From Phragmites australis (lineage: Eukaryota; Streptophyta; Magnoliopsida; Poales; Poaceae), in assembly GCF_958298935.1 (NCBI RefSeq), contig NC_084934.1, positions 6,450,501 to 6,514,500 on the forward strand: a stretch of DNA of 64,000 nucleotides, given 5' to 3'. The notes beneath the pieces are model-generated. The model worked only from the letters and a program-made list of their open reading frames with translations, had not been told where the DNA came from and did not search any database. The position numbers and the translations under genes were made by a program. How positions within the stretch are numbered: the stretch's first letter is position 1; each line of letters starts with the position of its first letter. Below are positions 33,001-43,878 of this stretch, piece by piece.

Positions 33001-33689
33001 CTATCACAACCATCACATATTCACATGCAAATCATACGAGTAGGCGCAGATGGGTGTTATATAGATGCTATGGAATCAGATTTCTGTTCTGAACTAAAAA
33101 AAAAAACTGCTGAACATGAATAGAGGGCTGATATTCCAATTAAGAGCTGCAGATCATATGCCTCCTATTAGCTCAAACACAAAAGATAAATTGTAAAATA
33201 TTGCAATCTAATACTGAGGTTCCTTGATGGAAGAAAAGAAAACCACTGGATGACTAGATTATGAATCAGTTTAGAGAATGATGAAGTAGAAATTAGACCA
33301 ATTTGAGAAGGCAGACACTGGTACTAGGGAGCTAATGTGGAACAAGAATTTTCTAAAGAGTTTTTAAAACGAAGCTACTATAATAAAGCGCTGCCATGGA
33401 ACCACATTCCTGCTATGAGTTATAAATCAGTTAAAATGCAAGAGAGAAATGGTAGACAATTGTAATTTTTTCTCATGCTACGTTCAATTTGGAGGGGAGC
33501 AAAAGCCAAAAGGAAAACTAGATTATGACGCCATTTCAAACAAGGTCAAGCGAACTTCCATTTCTCGAACACGCAGCGAACTTCCATTTCAAGTACGACC
33601 CAGCAAACTACACAAGATTAAATTATTAAATAGCTGATTCTCACACTCACATAGTATGAACTGCGCAATACAGCACATAGATTGCGCTA

Positions 33690-34060
33690 ATCAAAAGAAA
33701 AGGAAGTTACCCTCTTCGTCGCCTTGTCGAACTCGAATTCGGCATGCTGGCGAGTGCGAATCATGAACAGCGGGACGAAAGCCGGGAGGAGCCGAACCAT
33801 GACGAACCCGGAGCCCGCGACGAGGGACTTGCCGGCGGCCTCCACGGCGGTGCCCTCGCCACAGACCCATCACCCGAGGACATCGAGGACGGGGGCGCCG
33901 AAGCCGGCCGCCCAGGCCGTGGCCAGGGAGCAGGAGACCACGGCGTCGGCGCCCAGCTGGAGGACGACGCGCAGAGCCCCCGCAGCCGCCTTGAGGAGCG
34001 AGCGCCAGCAGCGCGGTGCCCTCGCGGCGTAGCTGCCACGGCGGCGGCGGGCGGCATGGG
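33690..34060 (-). pseudogene. Possible first exon of an unrecognised membrane-protein gene, broken
   Basis: This is a GC-rich island with a possible ATG at about 34056. The only protein-like frame starts out of phase with that ATG: LLKAAAGALRVVLQLGADAV then VSCSLATAWAAGFGAPVLDV (two hydrophobic stretches), a TGA, then VEAAGKSLVAGSGFVMVRLL and PAFVPLFMIRTRQHAEFEFD. A GGTAAC donor follows (about 33709). So a frameshift and a stop would both be needed to explain it as a gene remnant. An alternative is that GC-rich composition makes all frames open; the hydrophobic pattern argues against that. Confidence 0.4.
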
Positions 34061-34139
34061 AACCCTAACCTCTCGAAGCATCTCTCTCTCTCTCAACGCG
34101 AGTGGAGGGACGAGGAGGGGAGTGGTTGGTGGGCGCGAG

Positions 34140-34260
34140 TGTGGAGTAGAGGCTTATGGGAGAAGCTTCGGACAATCGGACCTGGAAGGAGGCTTACGGC
34201 CGGGTGGTCGGGTGGTTATAAGGTTTGGGGGATGGCGTCTGCGCCCGAATCCGGTTTGTC
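34140..34260. repeat. Duplication unit 2, segment B
   Basis: This is the partner of 14600-14765; see that entry. It lies upstream (on the minus strand) of the possible first exon, which fits a promoter or 5' UTR position. Confidence 0.6.
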
Positions 34261-35141
34261 AGGATATGTGTTTGCTAGATGCACCCACGACTATACCAGT
34301 TTCTAACAAATCGAAGCAATTCGCCACCGATACTTTTGCGAATGACATTGTACTATAATATTATGAGTATTTTGCGCGTATTAGACATATAATTGTGCAA
34401 TGTAACATAACTATTTTTGTTTTAGTAACACTGCTTTGAGTAACTACCCCTTGCTATAATTTTGCATCATCACTAGTGATGACTATAGGCTTCTATCCGT
34501 GATGTGCCATTCCCTCCTCCCCACTCCCATGGGCTTCCTCAAAGAAGCTTCCTCAAAGAACAACCGACCACCATCGCAATTTTTGATGGTGTCTCCTTGC
34601 CCCTTGTTGAAGAAAGCACCAAGCAGTTTTAAGCCCAAATTTATCTTAAAAGATCTTTCTTTCTTGTACTTAAAATAAAAGAACTATTAAAACTTTTAAA
34701 ATTTAAGTTGAAACTTTGGAATTTCTAATGATACTATTGAAATTTCAAGTTAAAATGCAAAAAAAATGGTGGTGGCACGGAGCATGTGGACGCCAAGCTC
34801 ATCTTTAACATCTTTAGCATCGATATTGGGATAGGAGGCCTTGAATGAGGGTGGTGTCCACTACCAAGGCAAAGAAAAGTGGTGTGACGCCAATACCTTC
34901 CCTATAATTTTTGTTTTGCCTAGACATTAGTTAGCATATCTTCAACAGATAGCCATATTTTGAATTAATCATGAAAGATTACGTATTGCATACAGTAGCT
35001 TTAGGAGGCAAGAGATGTATGAATCCCTTAAATGTAATTTCTATGCTTTCATGTTCGTCCAATTAGAGCACGAACATGCTGCGATGATACGATAATGGCG
35101 TGCCTTGGAGCCCAGCTTTAAACAAGTTCACGACACTCTCC
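34261..35141. other. Unassigned AT-rich sequence
   Basis: I see no open frame of note and no element ends. Short homopolymers and scattered AT-rich stretches only. Confidence 0.4.
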
Positions 35142-36209
35142 CACTACCACATAATAGGTTATTAGTGTCAATTTAAAATCATCATCAGTGACGATTCTCG
35201 AATCAACACTGATTACTTGATATTGATAGTCACCGACTATAAGTGTCGGTTTTGGAACCGGCACTGAAAGTTCCATCGGTGCCAGAATGTCGAAAACTTT
35301 ATCATGATTATTTTGATATTTAAATCACTTTAAAGAAAAAGTTGTCAACTACAAAGTTATAGATCTCATTGATAGCTATAATTTTTATATAAATATTTTT
35401 CTCATCCGAATATTATATGAATATTTTAAAATCTAACTATATATATGCAAACCGATATTTTTTCCCGGCTTCAACATAAAAAACTTTAGGGTGCATGTCT
35501 TATCATTTCAGCATGTACTTATTACTATTAGAGATTAATATTTATCTAACTTATATTTTCCATCATTGCTTATGTCATATAATTTGGAAATGGTTCCCGC
35601 GTGAAAATCACACAAGAACTTCAATCAATACATTTCATATAAAGTATATGTTAAAAATGTATTGGTGGTTAACATTGCATATATTATCATTTTAATATTG
35701 TGTTACTAGTTTCATTTGTAGTTTATAAGTGCTAGGTATATTCCTACGAGTGAATCACGACAAAAAAAACTCGAGCTCGATAAGTTACATGTGCTAAATT
35801 GTGTGTAACTCAGATATGATATCAAATAAAAATATTATCAACTACAAAGTTGTAGATTGCACCGAGTGCTATAATTTTCATACAAAATTTATCTCTATCA
35901 GACACCGTATAAAAAAGTTATGAATTTTAAAAAATCGATTATCATCGACTATCAGTGACGGTTCGTGACACGAAGCAGCACGAATAGTCCCTTCGTTATC
36001 AGTGCTGATTCGTGACTAGAACCGGCACTGATACTCACTTTCACTGCCAGTTCGTGACTAGAACTAGCACTGATACTCACTTTTCGATATCAATGATGTG
36101 TTACAAACCATAGTTGAGGCGGTAAGAATCAGTACCGATACCCACTTTCAGTACTGGTTCTTAAACCGTCACTAATAAGCCGATACATATGATATATTCT
36201 GTGATAGTA
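35142..36209. mobile_element. Non-autonomous CACTA element
   Basis: The left end CACTACCACATAATAGGTTA and the inverse of the right end (TACTATCACAGAATATATCA, first base mutated) are related. Both lead into TTATTAGTG-type sequence. The flanking triplets are TCC and CCC, one mismatch. Subterminal repeats of the ATCAGTGCCGGTTC type occur at 35230-35280 and 35950-36170. Two copies of the shared ~100-bp module (plus orientation) lie at 35331-35433 and 35822-35930. It is noncoding. Confidence 0.8.
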
Positions 36210-36284
36210 CCCGCTTTTCGCAGGCCGGTTGTAGTTCGCATCCTACGGCCAAGTACGGTTGAGTATCTGGGATGCTGAACCCCA

Positions 36285-36665
36285 GAGGCAGGTCACAAGA
36301 ATGTGTGAATCATTTACACAAACCTGAAGCACTTCAACCGTCAGAACCAAACAACCAATAGAATTCGCAATATTTACGCACACAATACCAAATCAGCTGT
36401 TGAATCCTGATTGACCATCAAAATTAAACATATTGTCCAGGAGTGATAAACGTCTCTACCAGGCAATAAGAATAGGGCATCGGTGCCACTCGTCGTGTCG
36501 TTTAAGGCTCTTAACAACAACATTTTGAGGTGCCTAATAAGAGAACATAAACAGAAAAGCTTCCCCAGTTCGCTGGCAGCTAGGTGGAGTTATAGATATC
36601 ATACCAAGAGTGGTTCAGAAATGAAGAACAGTATACAAAGGTAATTGTTAGCTATATACGTGCAT
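36285..36665. repeat. Duplication unit 2, segment C (empty site for the fold-back element)
   Basis: This segment aligns with 17960-18100 joined to 18960-19170. At about 36430-36440 it runs continuously through the position where unit 1 carries the 859-bp fold-back element. It therefore represents the pre-insertion state. It is noncoding in all frames. Confidence 0.7.
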
Positions 36666-36752
36666 ACCACGTTAGGACGCCGTATTCCGGCTGTACGCAT
36701 GTCCACCCGAGCCCTTCGTATCCGACCTGGACTTGTGTATCCATGAACCGGT

Positions 36753-37049
36753 TGTGACATGCTAGGGCATTGGCAATGGCAGACGCAGATTAAAATTATA
36801 GGAGGGGCTGCTCCTTCAGACTCCAGGTTTGACAGTCGTCCGCTCAGACTCAGCAGGGACTGGCCGTCTTGGAGCCTTGGGGTGTTGAAGGGGGGCGCTC
36901 AACTACTCAAGTGTGCCGGCCATGTAGGGGGGCTCGAGCCCCCCCTGCTGCACCGTTGAATCCGCCCCTGGGCATTGGGCTTATATGTACTCGCATACGT
37001 GCATGTAATCGATCATTTGCGTAGTCCTCCAAACTCACGTACACTCTCA
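36753..37049 (+). repeat. 5' LTR of the split Copia element (left border uncertain)
   Basis: The right border is fixed by the primer-binding site: CTCTCA ends at 37049 and TGGTATCA follows. The left border is a guess at TGTGACATG (36753). Without the nested MITE the LTR would be about 100 bases, short even for Copia, so the true start may lie further left. Confidence 0.45.
36780..36970. mobile_element. hAT-type MITE
   Basis: This 191-bp element begins CAGACGCAGATT and ends AATCCGCCCCTG, the damaged and intact versions of a CAGGGGCGGATT-type hAT terminus. It is flanked by an 8-bp duplication with one mismatch (GGCAATGG 36772-36779; GGCATTGG 36971-36978), as hAT elements make. It contains a GC-rich palindrome GGGGGGCTCGAGCCCCCC (36928-36945). 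It lies in or next to the Copia LTR. Confidence 0.75.
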
Positions 37050-37062
37050 TGGTATCAAATAA
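37050..37062 (+). promoter_or_regulatory. Primer-binding site of the split Copia element
   Basis: TGGTATCAAATAA directly follows the CA of the LTR. The first eight bases match the complement of the initiator methionine tRNA 3' end used by plant Copia elements (TGGTATCAGAGC), after which it diverges. Confidence 0.75.
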
Positions 37063-37213
37063 GGCTCGCTCCTGCGACCTATAGCCTTCCACAAAACCCT
37101 AGGCCGCCGTCGATCCTACAGCAGTCGCCGTCGCCGGTCCTGTCCACCGGAGGCCTGCTCCTTCGCCGGCCTCGACGACCGTAGCGCCTGCTTCCGCTCC
37201 TCCCCTCTTCCAG

Positions 37214-38274
37214 ATGGCCAACGAAGACGATGAACAACGTCGCCAACAAGAAGCATGCGCCGCTGAAGAAGCTCGCTGCCTCAAGGCTGAGCAAGACGCC
37301 CTCACCGCCGAGCAGCGATCTCTCGCGCTCGCCGCCCAGGAAGCCACCCTCGCTGCACTTCATGCTCAGGCTGTCTCCGTCCTCAACATCAAAGCCCTCG
37401 TGCCCGTGGTCTTGGACCTCGCTGCATCCAACTACAGCCGGTGGCGCGACTTGTTCCTTGTCACCCTTGGCAAGTACGCACTATCCGACCATGTCCTCTC
37501 CAACGCCGGTCGTCCCGACCGTGAGGACTGGGTTCGCATGGACTGCACTGTCTTGACATGGATCTATAGCACTATCTCCATCGATCTGTTGGAGTCCGTC
37601 ATGACACACAACACCACCGCTCGTGTCGCATGGTTGAACCTTGAAGACCAGTTTCTTGGGCAATGTGAGAGCCAAACTTTGATCATGGAGGCCGAGTTCC
37701 GCAATTTCGCCCAAGGTAATCTTTCGATCACTGATTACTGCCGCAAGTTGAAGACCATGGCCACGGCTCTCTATGATTTTGGCGACCAGATCGGTGATCA
37801 CACCCTCTTGCTCTCTTTGCTTCGTGGTCTTAACGACCAATACGCCCACATGGTGTCACTCTTGAAGATGCAGAAGTCGTTCCCCACGTTCGACGAAGCA
37901 CGTGCTCATCTTCACTTGAAGAAATCACTATCAAGAACCGGCCTGGCCCCTCCACAGCGCTCCTTGCGAGCGTGCCATCTGGTGGTGTGCGCTCCTCTGC
38001 ATCCAACGCCGGGCCCGACTCTGGATCCGACAACTCCTCCACGACCGAGCGCAACAACAACCGTCATCGCGGCCGTGGGGGTCTCAACAACTCCTCGGCC
38101 GGCGATGGTGAGAGCAGGCTTGGCACCAACACCAAATTGGCCTCCACCAACAATTCGCCTACTGCTACCGCGGGTCCTCCTGTTTCCTACCCATCCTTTT
38201 TCAATCCGTGGACAGGGACAGTACAGGTGTGGCCACACGTGCACCCAGCTGCAGGACATCATTCAATACCATGA
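37214..38274 (+). pseudogene. gag: Copia gag, frameshifted
   Basis: From the ATG at 37214 an Ala/Glu-rich N-terminus is followed by the UBN2/gag-polypeptide domain (NYSRWRDLFLVTLGKYALSD; LNLEDQFLGQCESQTLIMEA; ITDYCRKLKTMATALYDFGD; LLSLLRGLNDQYAHMVSLLK). Near 37950 the gag-like reading moves to another frame, which continues PSGGVRSSASNAGPD to FNPWTGTVQVWPH (37972-38274), the usual Pro/Gly-rich C-terminus of this Copia group. No CCHC knuckle is seen, as is common in that group. The 5' part is open for about 245 codons. Confidence 0.8.
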
Positions 38275-39009
38275 CCCTCAACCCACCGCCATCAAGTGTT
38301 GATTGGGTCATGGATTCCAAAGCCTCCTCCCACATGACATCGGATCCCGGTACACTCTCCTCTCTCCACCCTTCCTCTCATTATACCCCTTCATCTATCA
38401 TTGTTGGCAATGGGTCAATGCTACCAGTTACCACCACCAGCTCCCATTCTTTTTCTTCTGCTCATGGTCCGCTTTTTCTTCACAATGTATTGGTCACACC
38501 TAACATCATTAAAAACCTCATCTTTGTACATCAATTTACTATTAACAATAAGTGTTCTGTTGAATTTGACCCATACAGTTTACCTGTGAAGGATCTTTGC
38601 ACCAAGAGTGTGATCGCCAGGTGTAATAGTTTCGGCAACCTATACCCCTTCCCGTCATCCTCCAGCAGCACCCCCTTCGCCGCCGTCGCTACATCCACTA
38701 CGCTTTGGCATCGTCATCTTGGCCATATTGGTCATGAAGCTCTTGCTAAGCTTGTTAGTTCTAGTACTATTTTGTGTAATAAAGGTGCCGCCGAACCTTT
38801 ATGTCATGCTTGCCAGCTTGGACACCATGTGCGGCTTCCCTTTAGTTCATCGAATTCTAGAGCCAATCATAATTTTGATTTAATACATTATGATATTTGG
38901 ACATCTCATGTTTCTAGTGTGTCTGATTATATTATCTTGTAATTTCAGATGATTGCTCGCATTTTATTTGTACTTTTCCACTTCAGTTGAAGTCTGACAC
39001 ATTCCCTGC
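38208..39009 (+). pseudogene. pol: Copia protease and start of integrase, broken
   Basis: The frame 38208-38942 has the protease motif at residues 33-43 as WVMDSKASSHM: the active-site DSGA is changed to DSKA, which should abolish activity. The GAG-pre-integrase domain follows (LWHRHLGHIGHEALAKL; CHACQLGHHVRLPFS, with the His/Cys zinc ligands). Then the integrase starts (FDLIHYDIW, first catalytic Asp). A shift and TAA occur at 38940. Integrase-like sequence continues in another frame (DDCSHFICTFPLQL) up to the Tat insertion at 39010. Confidence 0.8.
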
Positions 39010-39564
39010 TATTGGAATCTAAGTCACTGAACAACAGGGAAGTCCTTCGCTTAAGATAGAAAGCCGAAGGCTTTGTAGTGCGACACATATTCATGGGGTG
39101 GAGTAATCTTAATTCATCCGTCACCTCAGTTACAGTGCCAGCCTATTTATAGCCCGTACTCAACCACTCCATGCTATAACTTACAGTATTACCCCCTAAC
39201 TGCCACATTCTCGACATATTCGGGGGTATTTTGGTACCATCAAGTACATTTGCACATTTACGTATCCGTGCTTCGACGCCTTCAGGGCAGCTTCAACCAG
39301 CCTCGACGTTGTGCCCCAAGTCACCCTTCGGTCTCTGTCTGAAGGTCCAACAGAGACCTCGCCTGCGCTGATTCTTGGCGCCGCGGGTCGACCTTCGGCC
39401 TCCGTGCGAAGGCCCGCCAGAGTCTTCGCCTACACTAATTCTTGGCCCCGCGGGTCGACCTTTGGCCTTCGTCCGAAGGCCCGCCAGAGCATTCACCCGC
39501 GCTTCCTGAAACACCACTGCAGTGGACTTCGACTCGCCATCTGAAGGGAGATCATCCCCCAACA
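39010..39564 (-). repeat. 3' LTR of the Tat element
   Basis: It starts TATTGGAATCT (TG mutated to TA) and ends CCCCCAACA on the plus strand, and pairs with 58417-59009. The adjacent bases read on the minus strand as a polypurine tract, TAGGGGGCTAC, directly before the LTR, confirming leftward orientation. Confidence 0.85.
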
Positions 39565-39904
39565 GTAGCCCCCTATAGGTAAGGTTCATCTTCGAAAGGC
39601 CAAGCCTATGATTCGGATGATACAGCTTAACGCCATCCCCTTCGGCCCGTCGAAGGCCCCTAGGGGCCTATTTTACCTTTTAGCAGACAGCCCCCTCATG
39701 TTGTTCATCTTTATTTTTTTTTGGGTGTTATGACCATTCTGCCCCCACACAACAGTCGGCTCAATGACGTTAAAGGTCTTCGCTTCATGCTGAACTGTCT
39801 TTTATGGTTACGGTTCAATTTCCGACGCGTCTCGTTTTAACCACCGTTACCCCTGTTTTTTACCGCTATAAATATGCTCCACGTGGCAGCTCAATTTTTA
39901 CCGC

Positions 39905-42900
39905 TTGAATTCGCTGAAGCTGTATCTCTCGTACGAAGACTCTCATAGTCACCTTTCTTTCCGAAGCCCAGTGGGAATGGCTCCGAGAGGCAAGGAAAAC
40001 CGCCTGAAGACCTATTGGATTGGAAAATCTAAGGTTGACGACGAAGTCCTGGTTGGACTAGTGGAAGAGGGTTTGATCAGCGATGTTTTGAAGGTTAGAC
40101 TCCCGAGGGGCCAAGAGACTACGGAGCCCGAAGATGACGAATCCATTGTCTTCGTTGACTACTTCTGAGCAGGGCTTCGTTTTCCTTGCGATGAGATAGT
40201 GCCAAAGGTTCTGAAACTGTTTGAAGTCTACCTCCACCAGCTAACGCTGAACGCCATTGTTCAGCTTGGCCTTTTCGCCTGGGCAGCTCATTCCGAAGGA
40301 GCAAAGGCATCGGCCAGGGCCTTCGCCGCAGCCCATAGGCTCCATCACCAGCTGAAACCGATCTTTGCACGAAGCATGCAAAGTGAAGCCCACTATGGCT
40401 GCCTAAATTTTACTTATTGCTCTGGCCTGGCTACGCCAGTCGTGGTGTACAAAAACAAATGGCCGAAGGACTGGATGCAATGGTGGTTCTACCACAAGGT
40501 GGACCGAGAGGATTTTCTTGTGTCCAAGTGCGAAGAGGTGAAAGGGAACATCGCTCCCAATGTACAGCTGAAGGCGTCTCAAAGGGCGGCATTTGAGGCC
40601 TTCGCCAGGTGCGCGAAACATCTGACCATGCGCAATCTCGTAGAAGAGTTCGTGGCGTCTGGGGTGTGGCCCCTTAGCCGGGATTGGACCATCCCGGAAT
40701 TCAGTGACAAAGGGCCAGAGGGACTCTGCCGCCCCCATCCTGATTTTCGAGGTTTCACAGGTATTATCTTTTATCACGTTCCTAACTGCACTTCGGCTCT
40801 GTCATTTGCTTACATTGTTTGCTTTGTGGCAGACTTAACGGTAGTTGAAGTAGAGGCTAAGGCGCTGCTGTTACTTGGGAAATTTACCCAGGGCGAAGCC
40901 CAGCTTTGCGCTAACTAGGGCCTTGGTCGGTGACTTAACCGGATTTTCGAGTTACGAGGTCTTTCCTATAAGGACAGGCCGAAGGTGACCATGCCCTTAT
41001 CGGGTCAGGGCGGAGAGGGCTCCCCGACCGCTGATGCCAGCGGAGAACCTGCTGCGGGCAGCCAAAGGAAGCGGAAAATCGCAAACCCTTCGCCGCGAGG
41101 GGGTAAAAGGAAGAAAGCACTTGCCGTGAAGAAGAGACCTCATGATGTGGCATTCGACGACCTGCGCAAGGAATTGACTCCCGAAGGCTCATTGGGCAAT
41201 CAAGTTGTGCCCCTTCAACAGGAGCCTCCGAAAGGCACACAGGATCTTCCTTCCTCCTCGCCGAAGTCCTCCTTTTGTGAGCGTGTGGACCTTGCCATGC
41301 TAATTCTCAGCGATGAAAAAGATGAGCCTTCGAATCCGTGCGTGACCGCTGAGCCAGCAGTGGGGAAGCTGAGGCCGAAGGAGTAGAAAATGTTGAAGCT
41401 GGAGCTAAATCAGCGTCTACCTCTTCGTCTTCGAGTTCTTCCTCTAAGGACAACTCGTTTGAAGGCCGCAGAGCCACAGAGACAGAAGAGGAGAATACTT
41501 CGCTGCTCATGCCTCGCCATGGCAGAAAGGGGCTTATGAGTCATAGCAGTTTACTTGATGCGGATGCTATTGACGCCGAAGCTTTCAAGATTTCTTCATT
41601 TGAGCCAAGCTCGGGGGAGGTCAATGATGCAAAGAAGATGTTTAGCACCTTCGTTCTCCCCGAGCTTGAGATTTCTCTGACGTGAAAGCCCGCTGTTGCA
41701 CTCATCGACGCCTCCGACGTGGCAATTGTGAAGGTATTTTTTTTATTGTCCTGCAGCTTTTCCTCGCTTACTCGTTCTCATACCTACGCGCTATCGCATG
41801 CTATGCTTATTTCGCGCGCTCAGTGCAAGCAGGCAGAGCATTCCAAGGCCCGCGCAAAAAATGCAGAGGTGCAAAGGGCTCTATTTCAAGTTCGGGCAGA
41901 GAAAGCCAAGGCCCAAAAAAGGGAGTTCGTGCAACGAGCGAAGGAGGCTAATCTGCGCTCGCAGCAGCTTGAAGAAGAAGTGGGCTCCCTTCGCTCGGGC
42001 AAACAGAGCACAGAAGAAGAAGTCACCTACCTTCGTCGGAATCTGACGGTGTTCGAAGCTCATGTTTCGGAATTGCAAGCCCTCTGCGACGCTGAAAAAG
42101 CTAAAGCACAGCGGTTGCGCGAAGAACTGGAAGTGGCAAAGACATTATCCAAAGATGCCCTTGTTATGCTAGAAGAGCTTGAGCCGAAGGTCGTTGTAGC
42201 CTGCGAAGCAATTAGCCATACCTTCAATGGGATTGGTGCTTCGGCCACGCCTCCCTCGCTTAACCTTACCGGGGTGGGTGGCCTTCTTGGATGGATCTGC
42301 GAAACCAGCGGCAGCCTTTTGCCCGTGGCCCAGCTGTATGGTGACTTCTGCGCTATGGTCTCAGCCAGGAGTTTAGTCTAGTCAATTGAGATGACTGGCT
42401 GTGACCATCATATTGCGCTTTAGAAACCAACCTTCTGCTATCCTTCGGACATGTCAACTTCGGTTGTGTCAAGGGCATCAAAGGCCACTACGCTATCATT
42501 CACCACCAACTACTGGTGTAAACATGGCTGCACGCTCGCCCTCCAGGAGGTGAAAATCAATCGCCAGCGAGTACATTTTTTTTTGTCGGGATTTCCGCCG
42601 CCTGCGTATTCATGGACCCTTTTTTCTACAGGCAAAAGCAAAGGATGACCCTTCCACCAAAGCTACGACCACGGCTGCCGAAGAACCTGAGAAGGTGTGA
42701 AGAAAGCACAAAGCGTCATTTTGTGTTTTGAACATTTGGTTACCGACTGAAATATTCTGTAATATATACACTTTTATTTGTTGTTAAATGTTTTGACTAT
42801 CTTCGCTCCCTGCGCAGGTCCTCCCCTCGGACACTCTGCAGGTAGCCGAAGATGTTGTTCCCATCACTATGATGTGGGACAATTTTTTCATGTCTTGGTC

Positions 42901-43354
42901 TTGCTGGGATTCCTTCCACCGTCGCCACCCAGCTATTGATTTTGAGAGGTACTGAAGAGCAAAGTGTAGGTCCTATGATGTAATGAACGCCAACTCCAAA
43001 GCACTCTGGAAGTCGTTTAACCCATCGGTTTTAGAGACCCGTAAGGCTAAGCATGAGGCCCGCCGGATTGCGCGTGGAGTCATCAATCCTCCGCATATTT
43101 TTGTCGACCCAAAGCTTCAGCCAGAAGACGATAATCATGGGTTCCTACCCTATCAGTTTCAATTTTGTTACCGCCGAGGGCCTTCTTCTTCACAAATAGT
43201 GCGACATATCGAAGGCAGGAGCGCTTCGCCTACATCTTCTTCTACCACTTCTTCATGCCAGTCAAGGCATAGCCTTTTTAATTTGGCTTTAGCCGATGGT
43301 ATAAAGATTTTGTTGATCCTGATGTTGATGATTTTGCGGAATAAAGAACGTTGA
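39905..43354 (+). pseudogene. Antisense ORF of the Tat element (gypsy-type transposon domain), decayed
   Basis: Plus-strand frames follow in order: 39905-40168 (MAPRGKENRLKTYWIGKSK), 40199-40918 (LKLFEVYLHQLTLNAIVQLG; PVVVYKNKWPKDWMQWWFYH), 40985-41386 (basic KRKIANPSPRGGKRKK), 41719-42381 (coiled coil, Glu/Arg/Leu-rich) and 42983-43354. Frames 1-2 match the 'putative gypsy type transposon' family (Pfam PF04195 type) known from antisense ORFs of Tat elements. The biological role of that protein is unknown. Stops separate the parts. 40761-40832 looks like an in-frame 72-nt intron (GT...AG). Orientation is opposite to gag-pol. Confidence 0.75.
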
Positions 43355-43404
43355 AATGATTATTATGTTCGGCTATTATATATTGAGCTTATCGAGTCGG
43401 TCTT

Positions 43405-43600
43405 TCATCGATTTGGACCTTCGGCAGCACCGCGCGCGAAGTGTTATCTAGAGAATGCCATCCCCCCCCCCCCCACTTTGAAGCCGTAGGGACCTTCGGC
43501 AGCAACGCACGCGAAGCATCATTTGGAGAACGTCGTCCCCCCCCCCCCGACTTTGAAGCCGTAGGGACCTTCGACGGCACTGCACGCGAGGCATAATTTT
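43405..43600. repeat. Tandem repeat, ~78 bp x 3, in the Tat element
   Basis: Units start near 43408, 43490 and 43565 with GGACCTTCGGCAGCAC-like sequence and contain C tracts (43463-43476; 43539-43550) followed by ACTTTGAAGCCGTAG. The element has a hypervariable repeat region between pol and the antisense ORF, as known for Tat elements. Confidence 0.75.
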
Positions 43601-43878
43601 TTGGCAACTACTTCTAACGTAGCCTCGATAAATTTACCTTTCGTTTAATAGCTTACTTCACGCTCAATGGCCTAGTAATGTATCTCCCTTGGTTTCGCAT
43701 CGTAATTTCTATTAATCATAAATGCGATTACGCATTTCGTGGTGATGGTTATCCAGGATTCGACTTTTATTTCGTCAAATTTTCATTTTGTTTTGTAGAC
43801 TGCCCATGTTTCAGGATTAACATCAGGCTTCTTTGTTCGCTTTCCCTTTTTGTTGTTTTTGTTTTTATTTTTTGTTTC

